Assembly (NCBI GenBank): GCA_017543025.1
Contig: JAFYGX010000164.1
Coordinates: 1 to 18,087, forward strand
Direction: 5' to 3'
Length of the DNA: 18,087 bases
Origin: Solobacterium sp.
GTDB lineage: Bacteria; Bacillota_I; Bacilli_A; Erysipelotrichales; Erysipelotrichaceae
Both the position numbers and the translations under genes were made by a program. Of this stretch, positions 1 through 7,037 are shown in pieces. The notes beneath the pieces were generated by a model, which saw only the letters and a list, made by a program, of their open reading frames with translations, was not told the origin of the DNA and searched no databases. How positions within the stretch are numbered: position 1 is the first letter of the stretch; each line of letters begins with the position of its first letter.

Positions 1-1520
1 CAGCCTGTAGAACCGTCAAGCGAAATTACATCGCCTTCCCTGAATTTCTTTCCGCCGACTTCAAAGAATTTTTTCGCCTCGTTAACCTTGATTTCACCTG
101 CGCCGGATACACAGCATGCACCCATGCCGCGGGCAACAACTGCCGCATGGCTGGTCATACCGCCGCGAACCGTGAGGATACCTTCGGAAACGTGCATGCC
201 TTCGATATCTTCCGGTGAGGTTTCAAGACGGACAAGAACAACTTTCTTTCCTTCATCAACCCACTTCTTCGCATCTTCTGCGGTGAAAACGATCTGTCCG
301 GACGCAGCGCCCGGAGATGCCGCAAGGCCCTTCGCAATAATACGGTCTTTCGCTGCCTTCAGTTCTGCTGCATCAAACTGCGGATGGAGCAGGTCATCGA
401 GCTGCTTCGGTTCAACCATCAGGAGCGCCTGATCCGTTGTAACGAGCTTCTCATTCACCATATCAACTGCGATCTGAAGAGCCGCAGCAGCTGTACGCTT
501 GCCGTTTCTTGTCTGCAGCATGAACAACTTGCCATGCTCGATCGTGAACTCCATATCCTGCATGTCATGGTAATGTTTCTCGAGCGTCTTGCAGATCTTG
601 ACAAACTCCTTATAAGCGTTCGGAATCGTCTTCTCGAGTTCAGAGATCGGCTGCGGTGTACGGATACCCGCAACAACATCTTCACCCTGCGCATTCATCA
701 GGAATTCACCGAACAGCTTGTTTTCGCCGGTCGCCGGGTTACGTGTGAATGCAACGCCGGTTCCGCAGTCGTCACCCATGTTTCCGAATACCATGGACTG
801 AACGTTAACCGCAGTTCCCCAGCTTTCAGGAATATCATTCATCTTCCGGTAGAAGATCGCACGGTCATTCATCCAGGAACGGAATACTGCCATAATTGCA
901 CGGTTAAGCTGAACTTTCGGATCCTGCGGGAACTCTTCACCAAGATTCATCCGATAGAATTCCTTGAATTTTTCCGTCAGCTCAATCATGTCTTCTGCAT
1001 CGAGATCAATATCAAGCTTAACGCCTTTTTCTTCCTTGATCTCATCAATGATCTCTTCAAACTTCGCTTTGGAGAGGCCCATTACAACGTCGGAGAACAT
1101 CTGAACGAATCTGCGGTAGCTGTCATATGCAAACCGGACATTTCCGGTAGCTTCCGCAACGACTCTGACAACTTCATCGTTCATACCGAGGTTGAGAATG
1201 GTATCCATCATACCAGGCATGGAAGCTCTTGCGCCGGAACGAACCGAAACAAGAAGCGGATTGGTGTCGTCGCCGAGTTTCTTTCCGGTTTCTTTCTGCA
1301 GCCACTCAACGTGTTCGTCGATCTGCTTCTGAATAGCATCAGAAATCCGTTCGCCTTCCTCGTAATAAGCGTTGCACGCTTCGGTTGTGATCGTAAATCC
1401 CTGCGGCACCGGCATGCCGAGATTGCTCATTTCAGCAAGGTTTGCACCTTTTCCGCCGAGCAGTTCGCGCATCGTGCCGTTACCCTCTGAAAATTTGTAA
1501 ACGTACTTTTTTACAGTCAT
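1..1520 (-). CDS. ppdK: Pyruvate, phosphate dikinase (partial, C-terminus off the left edge)
   Basis: Interconverts pyruvate + ATP + Pi and PEP + AMP + PPi in the cytoplasm; in fermentative Bacillota it commonly serves PPi-linked glycolysis. About 506 of the usual ~875-880 residues are present. Visible: an N-terminal ATP-grasp start (ELLGGKGANLAEMSNLGMPV), the nucleotide-binding stretch VSVRSGARASMPGMMDT, a middle segment with GDDCGTGVAFTRNPATGE, and the phosphohistidine swivelling domain with GGMTSHAAVVARGMG. In that motif His458 is the phosphorylated catalytic residue, and the Thr two residues before it is the position modified by PPDK regulatory proteins in homologues. The C-terminal PEP/pyruvate TIM barrel lies outside the window. 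The ATG start at 1520 is chosen because AAAGGA lies 7-8 bases upstream and the protein begins exactly as family members do. It has its own promoter in the preceding gap. The family call is secure. Confidence 0.96.
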   Translation of the reverse strand, partial: MTVKKYVYKFSEGNGTMRELLGGKGANLAEMSNLGMPVPQGFTITTEACNAYYEEGERISDAIQKQIDEHVEWLQKETGKKLGDDTNPLLVSVRSGARASMPGMMDTILNLGMNDEVVRVVAEATGNVRFAYDSYRRFVQMFSDVVMGLSKAKFEEIIDEIKEEKGVKLDIDLDAEDMIELTEKFKEFYRMNLGEEFPQDPKVQLNRAIMAVFRSWMNDRAIFYRKMNDIPESWGTAVNVQSMVFGNMGDDCGTGVAFTRNPATGENKLFGEFLMNAQGEDVVAGIRTPQPISELEKTIPNAYKEFVKICKTLEKHYHDMQDMEFTIEHGKLFMLQTRNGKRTAAAALQIAVDMVNEKLVTTDQALLMVEPKQLDDLLHPQFDAAELKAAKDRIIAKGLAASPGAASGQIVFTAEDAKKWVDEGKKVVLVRLETSPEDIEGMHVSEGILTVRGGMTSHAAVVARGMGACCVSGAGEIKVNEAKKFFEVGGKKFREGDVISLDGSTG

Positions 1521-1576
1521 ACAATCATCCTTTCTGTTTTCAGTAACACTGGGGTTTATTGCATCTCGCTAATCTG

Positions 1577-1606
1577 ATTATAAAACATGCTGAATTGGTT
1601 ATACAA
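1577..1606 (-). promoter_or_regulatory. Promoter of ppdK
   Basis: On the minus strand, a perfect -10 box TATAAT (1577-1582) has a weak -35 candidate TTGTAT (1601-1606) at 18-base spacing. Transcription would start near 1570, giving a ~50-base leader ending in the AAAGGA ribosome binding site of ppdK. I saw no terminator hairpin or riboswitch in this short gap. Confidence 0.6.
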
Positions 1607-1635
1607 TTGCTGTTCCGATAATCGAATTTATTTTC

Positions 1636-2565
1636 CTATGCAATGTATTTTCCGATGAAGCTGAAGATGGAATCCGCATAAGCTTCATTGTAGCGGCATC
1701 CTCCGAATCCCGTCGAACGGAACAGAAGAAGCGCTTTCTCCCCGCCTGCTGCGGCATGACAGCGTTCCGCATTGATCGCAGGTACGATCAGATCGTCACT
1801 TCCATGCATGAACAGCATCGGAGTTCTCGATTCCGCAAGCTGACGGCGGGTTGAAATATCATTCATGCTGAAATGCAGGAACTGGCGGACAAGCAGGTCT
1901 ACTGCAGGGATAAACGGCCGTACATTGAACCCGGCTTCCATCTCCGCACAGAGAATCAGCTGTTCCTTCATATCGATATAACCGCCTTCTTCAACGGCGC
2001 ATTTCACATTCGAAGGAACAAAATCACCGACCGCATTCATCACAGCAGAAGCTCCCATATCGATGCCATACAGGGCGATTTCCGCATTCGGACGCAGCGC
2101 AATCAGATAGTTGATCCATGCCAGAAGATCGTAGTGCTCCGGCCAGCCAAGACCGGAAAAATTCCCCTCTGACTGTCCGCTGGCCCTCTGATCCGGGACG
2201 AGAAGATTGAAACCTCTCTTATCTGCTTCCATCATCAGCGGAAGAAGATCATATGCACAGCGATGGTATCCGTGCATCATAATCATCCAGTGATTTGAAT
2301 CCGGATGATTTTCAATCCGCATGCAGTGCAGCGTCAGATCATCATAACTCCGGATCGTATCATCCATACGATCAGAATGCTTCAGCCATTCATTGCTGGC
2401 GGCAGCTTCTTCGCTGTTCTGTGAGATTCCATCCGGGTGAAAACGGGAACGACGCGGGTTGAATGCCTGCGTAAACAGATACCAGGCATAAGTTCCGTAT
2501 GCAGCCGTACCCGCGGCCGCAACAGCTCCAACTGCTTTCAGAAACACATGTTTTTTCTTGCTCAT
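1636..2565 (-). CDS. Membrane-anchored alpha/beta-hydrolase-fold protein, active site altered
   Basis: A 309-residue protein of the alpha/beta-hydrolase superfamily, resembling Bacillota YqkD-type hydrolases. Residues ~8-33 form an N-terminal hydrophobic anchor after a short Lys-rich start, so the catalytic fold is probably outside the membrane. The fold is recognisable: MIMMHGY (95-100, oxyanion loop), LLVPDQRASGQSEG (121-134), the nucleophile-elbow strand IALYGIDMGAS (163-173) and LFMHGSDDLIVP (251-262, acid loop). The elbow normally reads GxSxG; here it is G-I-D-M-G with Asp169 (GAT at 2059-2061) in the nucleophile position. The C-terminal segment that in relatives holds the catalytic His (usually AGHxxxY) reads GFGGCRYNEAY (286-296) with no His. 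The protein may be non-catalytic or chemically re-purposed; the substrate is unknown. Start supported by AAAGGAG seven bases upstream. It lies between valS and ppdK, with no gene overlap. Confidence 0.85.
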   Translation of the reverse strand: MSKKKHVFLKAVGAVAAAGTAAYGTYAWYLFTQAFNPRRSRFHPDGISQNSEEAAASNEWLKHSDRMDDTIRSYDDLTLHCMRIENHPDSNHWMIMMHGYHRCAYDLLPLMMEADKRGFNLLVPDQRASGQSEGNFSGLGWPEHYDLLAWINYLIALRPNAEIALYGIDMGASAVMNAVGDFVPSNVKCAVEEGGYIDMKEQLILCAEMEAGFNVRPFIPAVDLLVRQFLHFSMNDISTRRQLAESRTPMLFMHGSDDLIVPAINAERCHAAAGGEKALLLFRSTGFGGCRYNEAYADSIFSFIGKYIA

Positions 2566-2589
2566 AATTTCTCCTTTCTATTTCAACAG

Positions 2590-2638
2590 AAAAAAGACTT
2601 AAAACCCGCCATAACCACAATGGCTGAATTTCAAGTCT
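2590..2638 (-). terminator. Intrinsic terminator after valS, located within the hydrolase leader
   Basis: On the minus strand an AGACTT arm (2638-2633) pairs with AAGTCT (2600-2595). Inside it, AAA pairs with TTT and GCCAT pairs with ATGGC. The hairpin is followed by six T residues. It ends the valS transcript, but it also lies between the only visible promoter candidate for the hydrolase gene and that gene's start codon, so it could act as an attenuator. Confidence 0.8.
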
Positions 2639-2671
2639 CTGATGATCCGTTGAGAAATATTCATCAATCGG

Positions 2672-2680
2672 ATTATACCA
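2672..2680 (-). promoter_or_regulatory. Extended -10 promoter candidate for the hydrolase gene
   Basis: Minus-strand TGGTATAAT is a perfect -10 hexamer (2672-2677) with an upstream TGN extension, directly after the valS stop codon (2683-2685). No -35 at standard spacing is visible (TTGAAC sits 20 bases away). The predicted start near 2665 gives a ~100-base leader. That leader holds a TGATGA/TCATCA hairpin (2640-2645 with 2661-2666) that would be mostly transcribed, then the terminator at 2590-2638. Confidence 0.5.
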
Positions 2681-2682
2681 TA

Positions 2683-5295
2683 CTATTTCGTTAATTCGTT
2701 CAATCTTGCGATAACAACATTCAACTGTTTTTCGTAATCTTCCAGTTTCTTTTCTTCAAGCTCAATTTTCTGCTTCGGTGCTTTGGCAAGGAAACCCTGA
2801 TTGGAAAGAATTCCTCTGCTGCGCTTCACTTCACCTTCCAGCCGTTTTTTCTCTGCCGTCATCTTTTCGATTTCCTCGCTCACATCCATCAGCTGTGCGC
2901 TCGGAATATACAGAGAACCGCTGCGGACCGTTGAAACCGCAAGGTCACCGTCAAGTTCCTGTTTCCATGTAACTTTTGCCAGACGCTCAAGCATGACCTG
3001 CTGTGTTTCATCCGGTTTCAGACGGTTGCCGTCAAGATCGCGGATCTCGATATCCAGTACAGCCGAAGGCTTCAGACCATTGATTGTCTTGATTTCACGG
3101 ATTTTCTGAATCACGGAAATCAGCCGGTCCATCCCTTCCAGATCGGAAGACGGAAGATGCTCGATTTTCTGCGGCCAGCTTTCAAGGCAGATGCTTTCTT
3201 TCGCATGCGGGAGCTTTCCGTAGATTTCATCCGTCACAAACGGCATGAACGGGTGCAGCATGCGGATAATTGCCATCAGTGAAACATACAGTGCTGACTG
3301 TGCGCCTTTGCGGATTTGTTCATCTTCAGAACTGAGACTGGCTTTGGAAAGCTCAATATACCAGGAACAGAAATCATCCCAGACGAATGAATACAGTTCA
3401 TTCCCGACGAGCGCAAACTCATACTTTTCCATGTTTTCCGTCACATGTTCCAGAACAAGGTTCAGCTTGTTCAGAATCCATGCATCACTTGCAGAAAGCG
3501 TTGAGAGATCCACATCCTGAGGCGTCATTCCTTCCGGCAGGTTCATCAGGACAAACCGCGAAGCATTCCAGAGCTTGTTGATGAAGTTCCAGGAAGCTTC
3601 AACTTTCTCCGGAATATAGCGCATATCCTGCCCCGGCGTGCTGTTGGTTGAAAGGAAGAACCGCAGTGAATCCACGCCATAGGTATCAATCACCTCCATC
3701 GGATCGATGCCGTTGCCAAGTGATTTGGACATCTTGCGTCCCTGAGAGTCACGGATCAGACCGTGAATCAGCACATCCTTAAACGGACGGTTATGGGTGA
3801 AATATCTTGCCTGAAAAGCCATTCTGGCAACCCAGAAGAAGATGATGTCATATCCGGTAACCATTGTCGATGTCGGATAATAACGTCTGTAATCCTCTGT
3901 CTCTTCCGGCCAGCCAAGTGTCGCAAACGGCCACAGCGCAGAAGAGAACCATGTGTCAAGAACATCTTCATCCTGAACCCAGTTTTCGATATCTTCCGGC
4001 GCCTGTTCTCCGACATAGGTCTCTCCGGTTTCCCTGTGATACCAGGCCGGAATCCGATGCCCCCACCAGAGCTGACGTGAAATGCACCAGTCTTCAATGT
4101 TTTCTAGCCACTGTTCAAATACACGTTCGAACCGTTCCGGATAGAATGTGATCTTCTGATCTTCAATAGTCTGGTTTTTCAGAACCTCATCTGCCAGTGG
4201 CTTCATTTTTACAAACCACTGCTGAGAAAGATACGGTTCCACAACACAGTTGGTCCGCTCACTGTGTCCGACATTATGAACAATATCCTCAATCCGGATG
4301 AGGTTTCCCTCTGCTTCGATCCGTCTGATCAGTGCATCCCGGCATGCATAGCGATCCATGCCTTCATATTCACCCGCCAGCGCATTCATGGTGCCGTCAT
4401 CATTCATGCAGATGGGCTTGCCAAGTCCATGCCGCTCAGCGATCGCAAAGTCATTTGGATCATGAGCCGGCGTGCATTTCATAGCACCGGTACCGAATTC
4501 CATATCGACATATTCATCTCCGATAATCGGGAGCTCTTCGCCGTTTGCCGGATTGATGGTATGCATGCCGATTACATCTCTGAAGCGCTCATCATTCGGG
4601 TTCACAACCACGCACACATCACCGAACATGGTTTCCGGACGTGTGGTTGCCACCGTGAATTCTCTTCCGGTTTCCACAACCCGGTACTTCATGTAATACA
4701 TCTTTCCCGGATCGTCCTGGTATTTGACTTCAATATTTGAAAGCGCAGTTCTCGCTTCCGGATCCCAGTTGATGATCCGCCATCCTCGATAGATCAAACC
4801 TTCCCTGTAAAGCGTCACAAATACATGATTGACCGCTCTGTTGAAGCCTTCATCCATCGTGAAGCGTTCTCTGGAATAATCAAGGCTGTTGCCGAGCTTC
4901 GCCCACTGTCTGCGGATCGTTGCGGCATACTCTTCTTTCCATTCCCATGCACGGTCCAGAAATTTTTCTCTTCCAAGATCATAGCGGGAAATGCCCTCGG
5001 ACTTCAGACGGGCATCAACCCGTGCCTGTGTGGCGATGCCGGCATGGTCCATTCCCGGCAGATACAGCATGTCGTATCCCTGCATCCGCTTGTAACGGGA
5101 AATGATGTCCTGCAGTGTGTTGTCCCATGCATGACCGATATGCAGAATACCGGTGACGTTCGGCGGCGGAATTACAATGGTGAACGGATCTTTGGATTTG
5201 TCACCGGCTTCAAAATAGCCTTTGCTGACCCATTCATCGTAACGACCCTCTTCAATGGAAGAATGATCGTATTTCGGTGCCAGATTTTCTTTCAT
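2683..5295 (-). CDS. valS: Valyl-tRNA synthetase
   Basis: Charges tRNA(Val) with valine and edits mischarged Thr-tRNA(Val) in the cytoplasm. It is 870 residues, normal for bacterial ValRS. Class I signatures are intact: PPPNVTGILHIGH with HIGH at 52-55 and KMSKS at 521-525. The CP1 editing domain shows TTRPETMFGD (218-226) and AHDPNDF (278-284). The anticodon-binding domain follows, and the last ~65 residues form the Lys/Glu-rich coiled coil typical of ValRS, from SEEIEKMTAEKKR to the C-terminus. The frame stays open upstream to 5376, but that extension translates the T-box element. The true start is the ATG at 5295, preceded by AAGGGGAG and giving the expected MKENLAPKYD N-terminus. Expression is controlled by the upstream T-box leader. 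The gene ends at a strong terminator. Confidence 0.97.
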   Translation of the reverse strand: MKENLAPKYDHSSIEEGRYDEWVSKGYFEAGDKSKDPFTIVIPPPNVTGILHIGHAWDNTLQDIISRYKRMQGYDMLYLPGMDHAGIATQARVDARLKSEGISRYDLGREKFLDRAWEWKEEYAATIRRQWAKLGNSLDYSRERFTMDEGFNRAVNHVFVTLYREGLIYRGWRIINWDPEARTALSNIEVKYQDDPGKMYYMKYRVVETGREFTVATTRPETMFGDVCVVVNPNDERFRDVIGMHTINPANGEELPIIGDEYVDMEFGTGAMKCTPAHDPNDFAIAERHGLGKPICMNDDGTMNALAGEYEGMDRYACRDALIRRIEAEGNLIRIEDIVHNVGHSERTNCVVEPYLSQQWFVKMKPLADEVLKNQTIEDQKITFYPERFERVFEQWLENIEDWCISRQLWWGHRIPAWYHRETGETYVGEQAPEDIENWVQDEDVLDTWFSSALWPFATLGWPEETEDYRRYYPTSTMVTGYDIIFFWVARMAFQARYFTHNRPFKDVLIHGLIRDSQGRKMSKSLGNGIDPMEVIDTYGVDSLRFFLSTNSTPGQDMRYIPEKVEASWNFINKLWNASRFVLMNLPEGMTPQDVDLSTLSASDAWILNKLNLVLEHVTENMEKYEFALVGNELYSFVWDDFCSWYIELSKASLSSEDEQIRKGAQSALYVSLMAIIRMLHPFMPFVTDEIYGKLPHAKESICLESWPQKIEHLPSSDLEGMDRLISVIQKIREIKTINGLKPSAVLDIEIRDLDGNRLKPDETQQVMLERLAKVTWKQELDGDLAVSTVRSGSLYIPSAQLMDVSEEIEKMTAEKKRLEGEVKRSRGILSNQGFLAKAPKQKIELEEKKLEDYEKQLNVVIARLNELTK

Positions 5296-5528
5296 TTTCT
5301 CCCCTTTCCCAAGCAAAGAAAAACGTCCTCTGCATAGGACGCTGTCAGCGTGGTACCACCTTTGCTTGCTTCTCAAACCGCGTAACGTGCGGACGCCGTC
5401 TATTCTTACGTATCGTTCGGAATAGATGCTCCCGGAGGACTTCGGGAAAATCCGTTCTGCTTTCTTTCACCAGGCTGAAAGCTCTCTTTGAGAACCGCAA
5501 CTTTCCTTACTTGTTCCGATCTTCGCTA
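5296..5528 (-). promoter_or_regulatory. T-box riboswitch of valS (tRNA-Val responsive)
   Basis: The leader holds the T-box landmarks in order: AGAGAG followed by a CTTTCA/TGAAAG apical hairpin containing GGTG; a candidate specifier GUC in the context gaaGTCctccgGGAG (codon at 5438-5440); the conserved AAAGGTGGTACCACGC (5348-5363); and a terminator ending in five T residues. TGGT in the T-box can pair with the ACCA end of tRNA(Val). The antiterminator (AGG with CCT and CGC with GCG around TGACA) and the terminator compete for the CGTCCT strand. From family knowledge, uncharged tRNA(Val) stabilises the antiterminator and allows valS expression. The GUC specifier matches the downstream gene. Confidence 0.95.
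5319..5341 (-). terminator. T-box terminator hairpin
   Basis: Stem CGTCCT (minus strand 5341-5336) pairs with AGGACG (5329-5324) around a six-base loop and is followed by TTTTT (5323-5319). It ends 23 bases before the valS start codon. Its 5' arm is shared with the antiterminator. Confidence 0.9.
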
Positions 5529-5534
5529 ACCCGA

Positions 5535-5563
5535 ATTATAGACAAAGCGCAAGTCTTTTTCAA
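5535..5563 (-). promoter_or_regulatory. Promoter of the valS T-box transcript
   Basis: TTGAAA (5558-5563) and TATAAT (5535-5540) on the minus strand are separated by exactly 17 bases, a near-consensus sigma-A promoter. The predicted start near 5528 lies just upstream of Stem I of the T-box. Confidence 0.85.
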
Positions 5564-5575
5564 CTTCTGTTCCGG

Positions 5576-5606
5576 AAGAAAAATCGGAAAGACAGAAATC
5601 TTCCGG
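5576..5606 (-). terminator. Probable terminator of the upstream membrane-protein gene
   Basis: Minus-strand CGGAAGA pairs with TCTTTCCG (one bulged base) and is followed by ATTTTTCTT. An alternative, longer pairing of CCGGAAGA (5606-5599) with TCTTCCGG (5579-5572) encloses it. It falls between the stop codon at 5648 and the valS -35 box. The stem is short, so efficiency is uncertain. Confidence 0.5.
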
Positions 5607-5647
5607 TTTTCTTCATGTACAGACCGCCTGTCAGATCTGTTTTCTGT

Positions 5648-6952
5648 TCAGCGTTTTTTCTGTTTCCGACGCGGTTCTTTCCCTGCCGTTCCCTTTCCGG
5701 CAGAACCTGTTTCGGCTCGTTTCAAAGGAGCCGGTACTGTCGAAATCTGTTCCAGCTTCATCAGCGCATCGGTAAATTCAACCGTATCCATTTCCCCGAG
5801 ATCCTTCCAGCCTGACTGACTCCTGTTTTTCTCACCCTGTATCGTACGGGAGGCCTGCGTATGTTTCAGGGAAGCCGGCCGGATGCGCTGCAGCTGACGC
5901 GATTCTGTCTGTTTCCGTGAGCTTCTGAGCGATTCTGCTTTTGCAGCTTCCCCCATCTCATTCCGTGATCCGGTATGTCTTCCTGTCTGCTGTTTCGGGC
6001 GGGCATTTTTCTGTTTGTCTGCTTCCCGCTGCAGTTTTCGTTCGGCAGCCTTCTTCCTGCGGGATTCGTGCGGTCTGTGTGTTGTATCCGTATCTGTACC
6101 GGCGTGTTTTTTCCGCTGAAACAGCGAACGCTTTTCCCCAGCCGCTTCAGCGGTATCGTTCGTGTGTTCAGAAGACACAGCCGACTTCCCGCGCAGTTTC
6201 CCATCCGCGGACTGTGAATCATCCGGAACTGTCTTTCTGGATGCCTGTTCTGATCTGTGTTCCGTTTTCCGCCTGCGCTGATTTTCACTGCTGCCAGAAG
6301 AACTGCGGACTGCCGGTGTGTCGGTTTTGTCAGGCTCAGGCTTCTCATAATCATTTCCTTCAGGTACGTTATCCGGATTCTGATTATCATTATTCAGATT
6401 GATCAGCGCATCGGTAAACCCGATGGTATCCATCTCATCCATTCCTTTCCAGCTATGCTGCATTTCCGGATGGTCTGTCTCATCTTTGCGTTTTTCCGAA
6501 GCAGAATACTGCTTGTCTCCGGCTGATTCTGCGACCGTACCGGCCGGACGTTTTATCAGGGCAGATGATGAGGAGGCAGAGCGAAACCGGGGGATCAGCG
6601 CAGATAATCCCTTCTTCTTTTCCGCAGGTGCCGTTTCCTGATTCTCCGGCTGCGGCTGCTCTTCTATATAGGCAGGCTCCGGTGCTTTGATCGCATCGAA
6701 CAGATCCGGTGCTTCCCGTCGCCAGTGCTCTTTGAAAACGTGATTGATCAGCCGGTCGGAACAGAACGCAGAGAGAAAAAACAGACTGATCATCGCTGCA
6801 AGTTTCGGATACGGAGAAATTTCAAAAATCATGAAAAAAACTTCTGCTATGAGATATAACAGAATAAACAGAAACAGATATACCGCAGCAGTCGAAAAGA
6901 AATACCGCCGCTTCATGGCCCGCAGTTTGCTGCGGGGGTTCATTTCACCCAT
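5648..6952 (-). CDS. Unrecognised two-helix membrane protein with a charged, repeat-bearing tail
   Basis: I do not recognise a family. From the ATG at 6952 it is 434 residues. A basic N-terminus is followed by two hydrophobic segments (~20-43 and ~50-64), then a long hydrophilic, probably disordered region rich in Lys, Arg, Glu, Ser and Gln. The tail holds two copies of one motif: SWKGMDEMDTIGFTDALINL (from residue 167) and GWKDLGEMDTVEFTDALMKL (from 381). These share the pattern WKxxxEMDT[IV]xFTDAL[IM]xL and occur ~213 residues apart, the second close to the C-terminus (KQKKR). The two flanking basic termini and short helical hairpin suggest a tail on the cytoplasmic side; that is inference. 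The start is uncertain: no Shine-Dalgarno precedes the ATGs at 6952 or 6943, and the frame is open to a GTG at 6985. It lies alone between the ruvB terminator and the valS T-box. Confidence 0.7.
   Translation of the reverse strand: MGEMNPRSKLRAMKRRYFFSTAAVYLFLFILLYLIAEVFFMIFEISPYPKLAAMISLFFLSAFCSDRLINHVFKEHWRREAPDLFDAIKAPEPAYIEEQPQPENQETAPAEKKKGLSALIPRFRSASSSSALIKRPAGTVAESAGDKQYSASEKRKDETDHPEMQHSWKGMDEMDTIGFTDALINLNNDNQNPDNVPEGNDYEKPEPDKTDTPAVRSSSGSSENQRRRKTEHRSEQASRKTVPDDSQSADGKLRGKSAVSSEHTNDTAEAAGEKRSLFQRKKHAGTDTDTTHRPHESRRKKAAERKLQREADKQKNARPKQQTGRHTGSRNEMGEAAKAESLRSSRKQTESRQLQRIRPASLKHTQASRTIQGEKNRSQSGWKDLGEMDTVEFTDALMKLEQISTVPAPLKRAETGSAGKGTAGKEPRRKQKKR
5750..5815 (-). repeat. EMDT-FTDAL motif, copy 2
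   Basis: This segment encodes the second copy of the motif of the membrane protein, near its C-terminus. It shares an identical 17-base run (5760-5776, plus-strand ATCAGCGCATCGGTAAA) with copy 1. Confidence 0.8.
6389..6454 (-). repeat. EMDT-FTDAL motif, copy 1
   Basis: This is the first copy, in the middle of the same protein. The 17-base run at 6402-6418 is identical to copy 2, and the flanking bases diverge mostly in ways that keep the residues similar. The surrounding low-complexity sequence does not align, so selection on the motif is the likely reason for its retention. Confidence 0.8.
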
Positions 6953-6959
6953 GGCTATT

Positions 6960-6987
6960 ATTCTAATACGTTCCCTGAACAACACAA
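6960..6987 (-). promoter_or_regulatory. Candidate promoter of the membrane-protein gene (possible leaderless start)
   Basis: Minus-strand TAGAAT (6960-6965) has a weak TTGTGT (6982-6987) at 16-base spacing. Seven bases separate the -10 box from the ATG at 6952, so transcription could begin at the start codon itself. This would explain the absence of a Shine-Dalgarno. The promoter abuts the ruvB terminator. Confidence 0.4.
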
Positions 6988-6992
6988 ACAGG

Positions 6993-7018
6993 AAAAAAAG
7001 CAGAACACTTGTCCTGCT
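6993..7018 (-). terminator. Intrinsic terminator of the rplU-ruvB operon
   Basis: On the minus strand AGCAGGAC and GTTCTGCT form an eight-pair stem (one G-T) around AAGT. It is followed by a run of seven T residues (6993-6999). It begins 20 bases after the ruvB stop codon. Confidence 0.88.
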
Positions 7019-7037
7019 CTGCTTTAAGCGGCTGTTA

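Noticed and set aside
384..1490. Plus-strand open frame of 368 codons
   Set aside because: It lies antisense to ppdK, whose protein motifs are unmistakable. The predicted peptide is Cys/His-rich low-quality sequence with no recognisable domain and no ribosome binding site.
5296..5376. N-terminal extension of valS to 5376
   Set aside because: These codons are the T-box and terminator RNA. The ATG at 5295 has a proper ribosome binding site and the expected ValRS N-terminus.
5941..6402. Plus-strand open frames of 153 and 80-89 codons opposite the membrane-protein gene
   Set aside because: Both strands are open here because of low-complexity composition. The minus-strand frame has membrane helices, duplicated motifs and flanking signals, while the plus frames have none.
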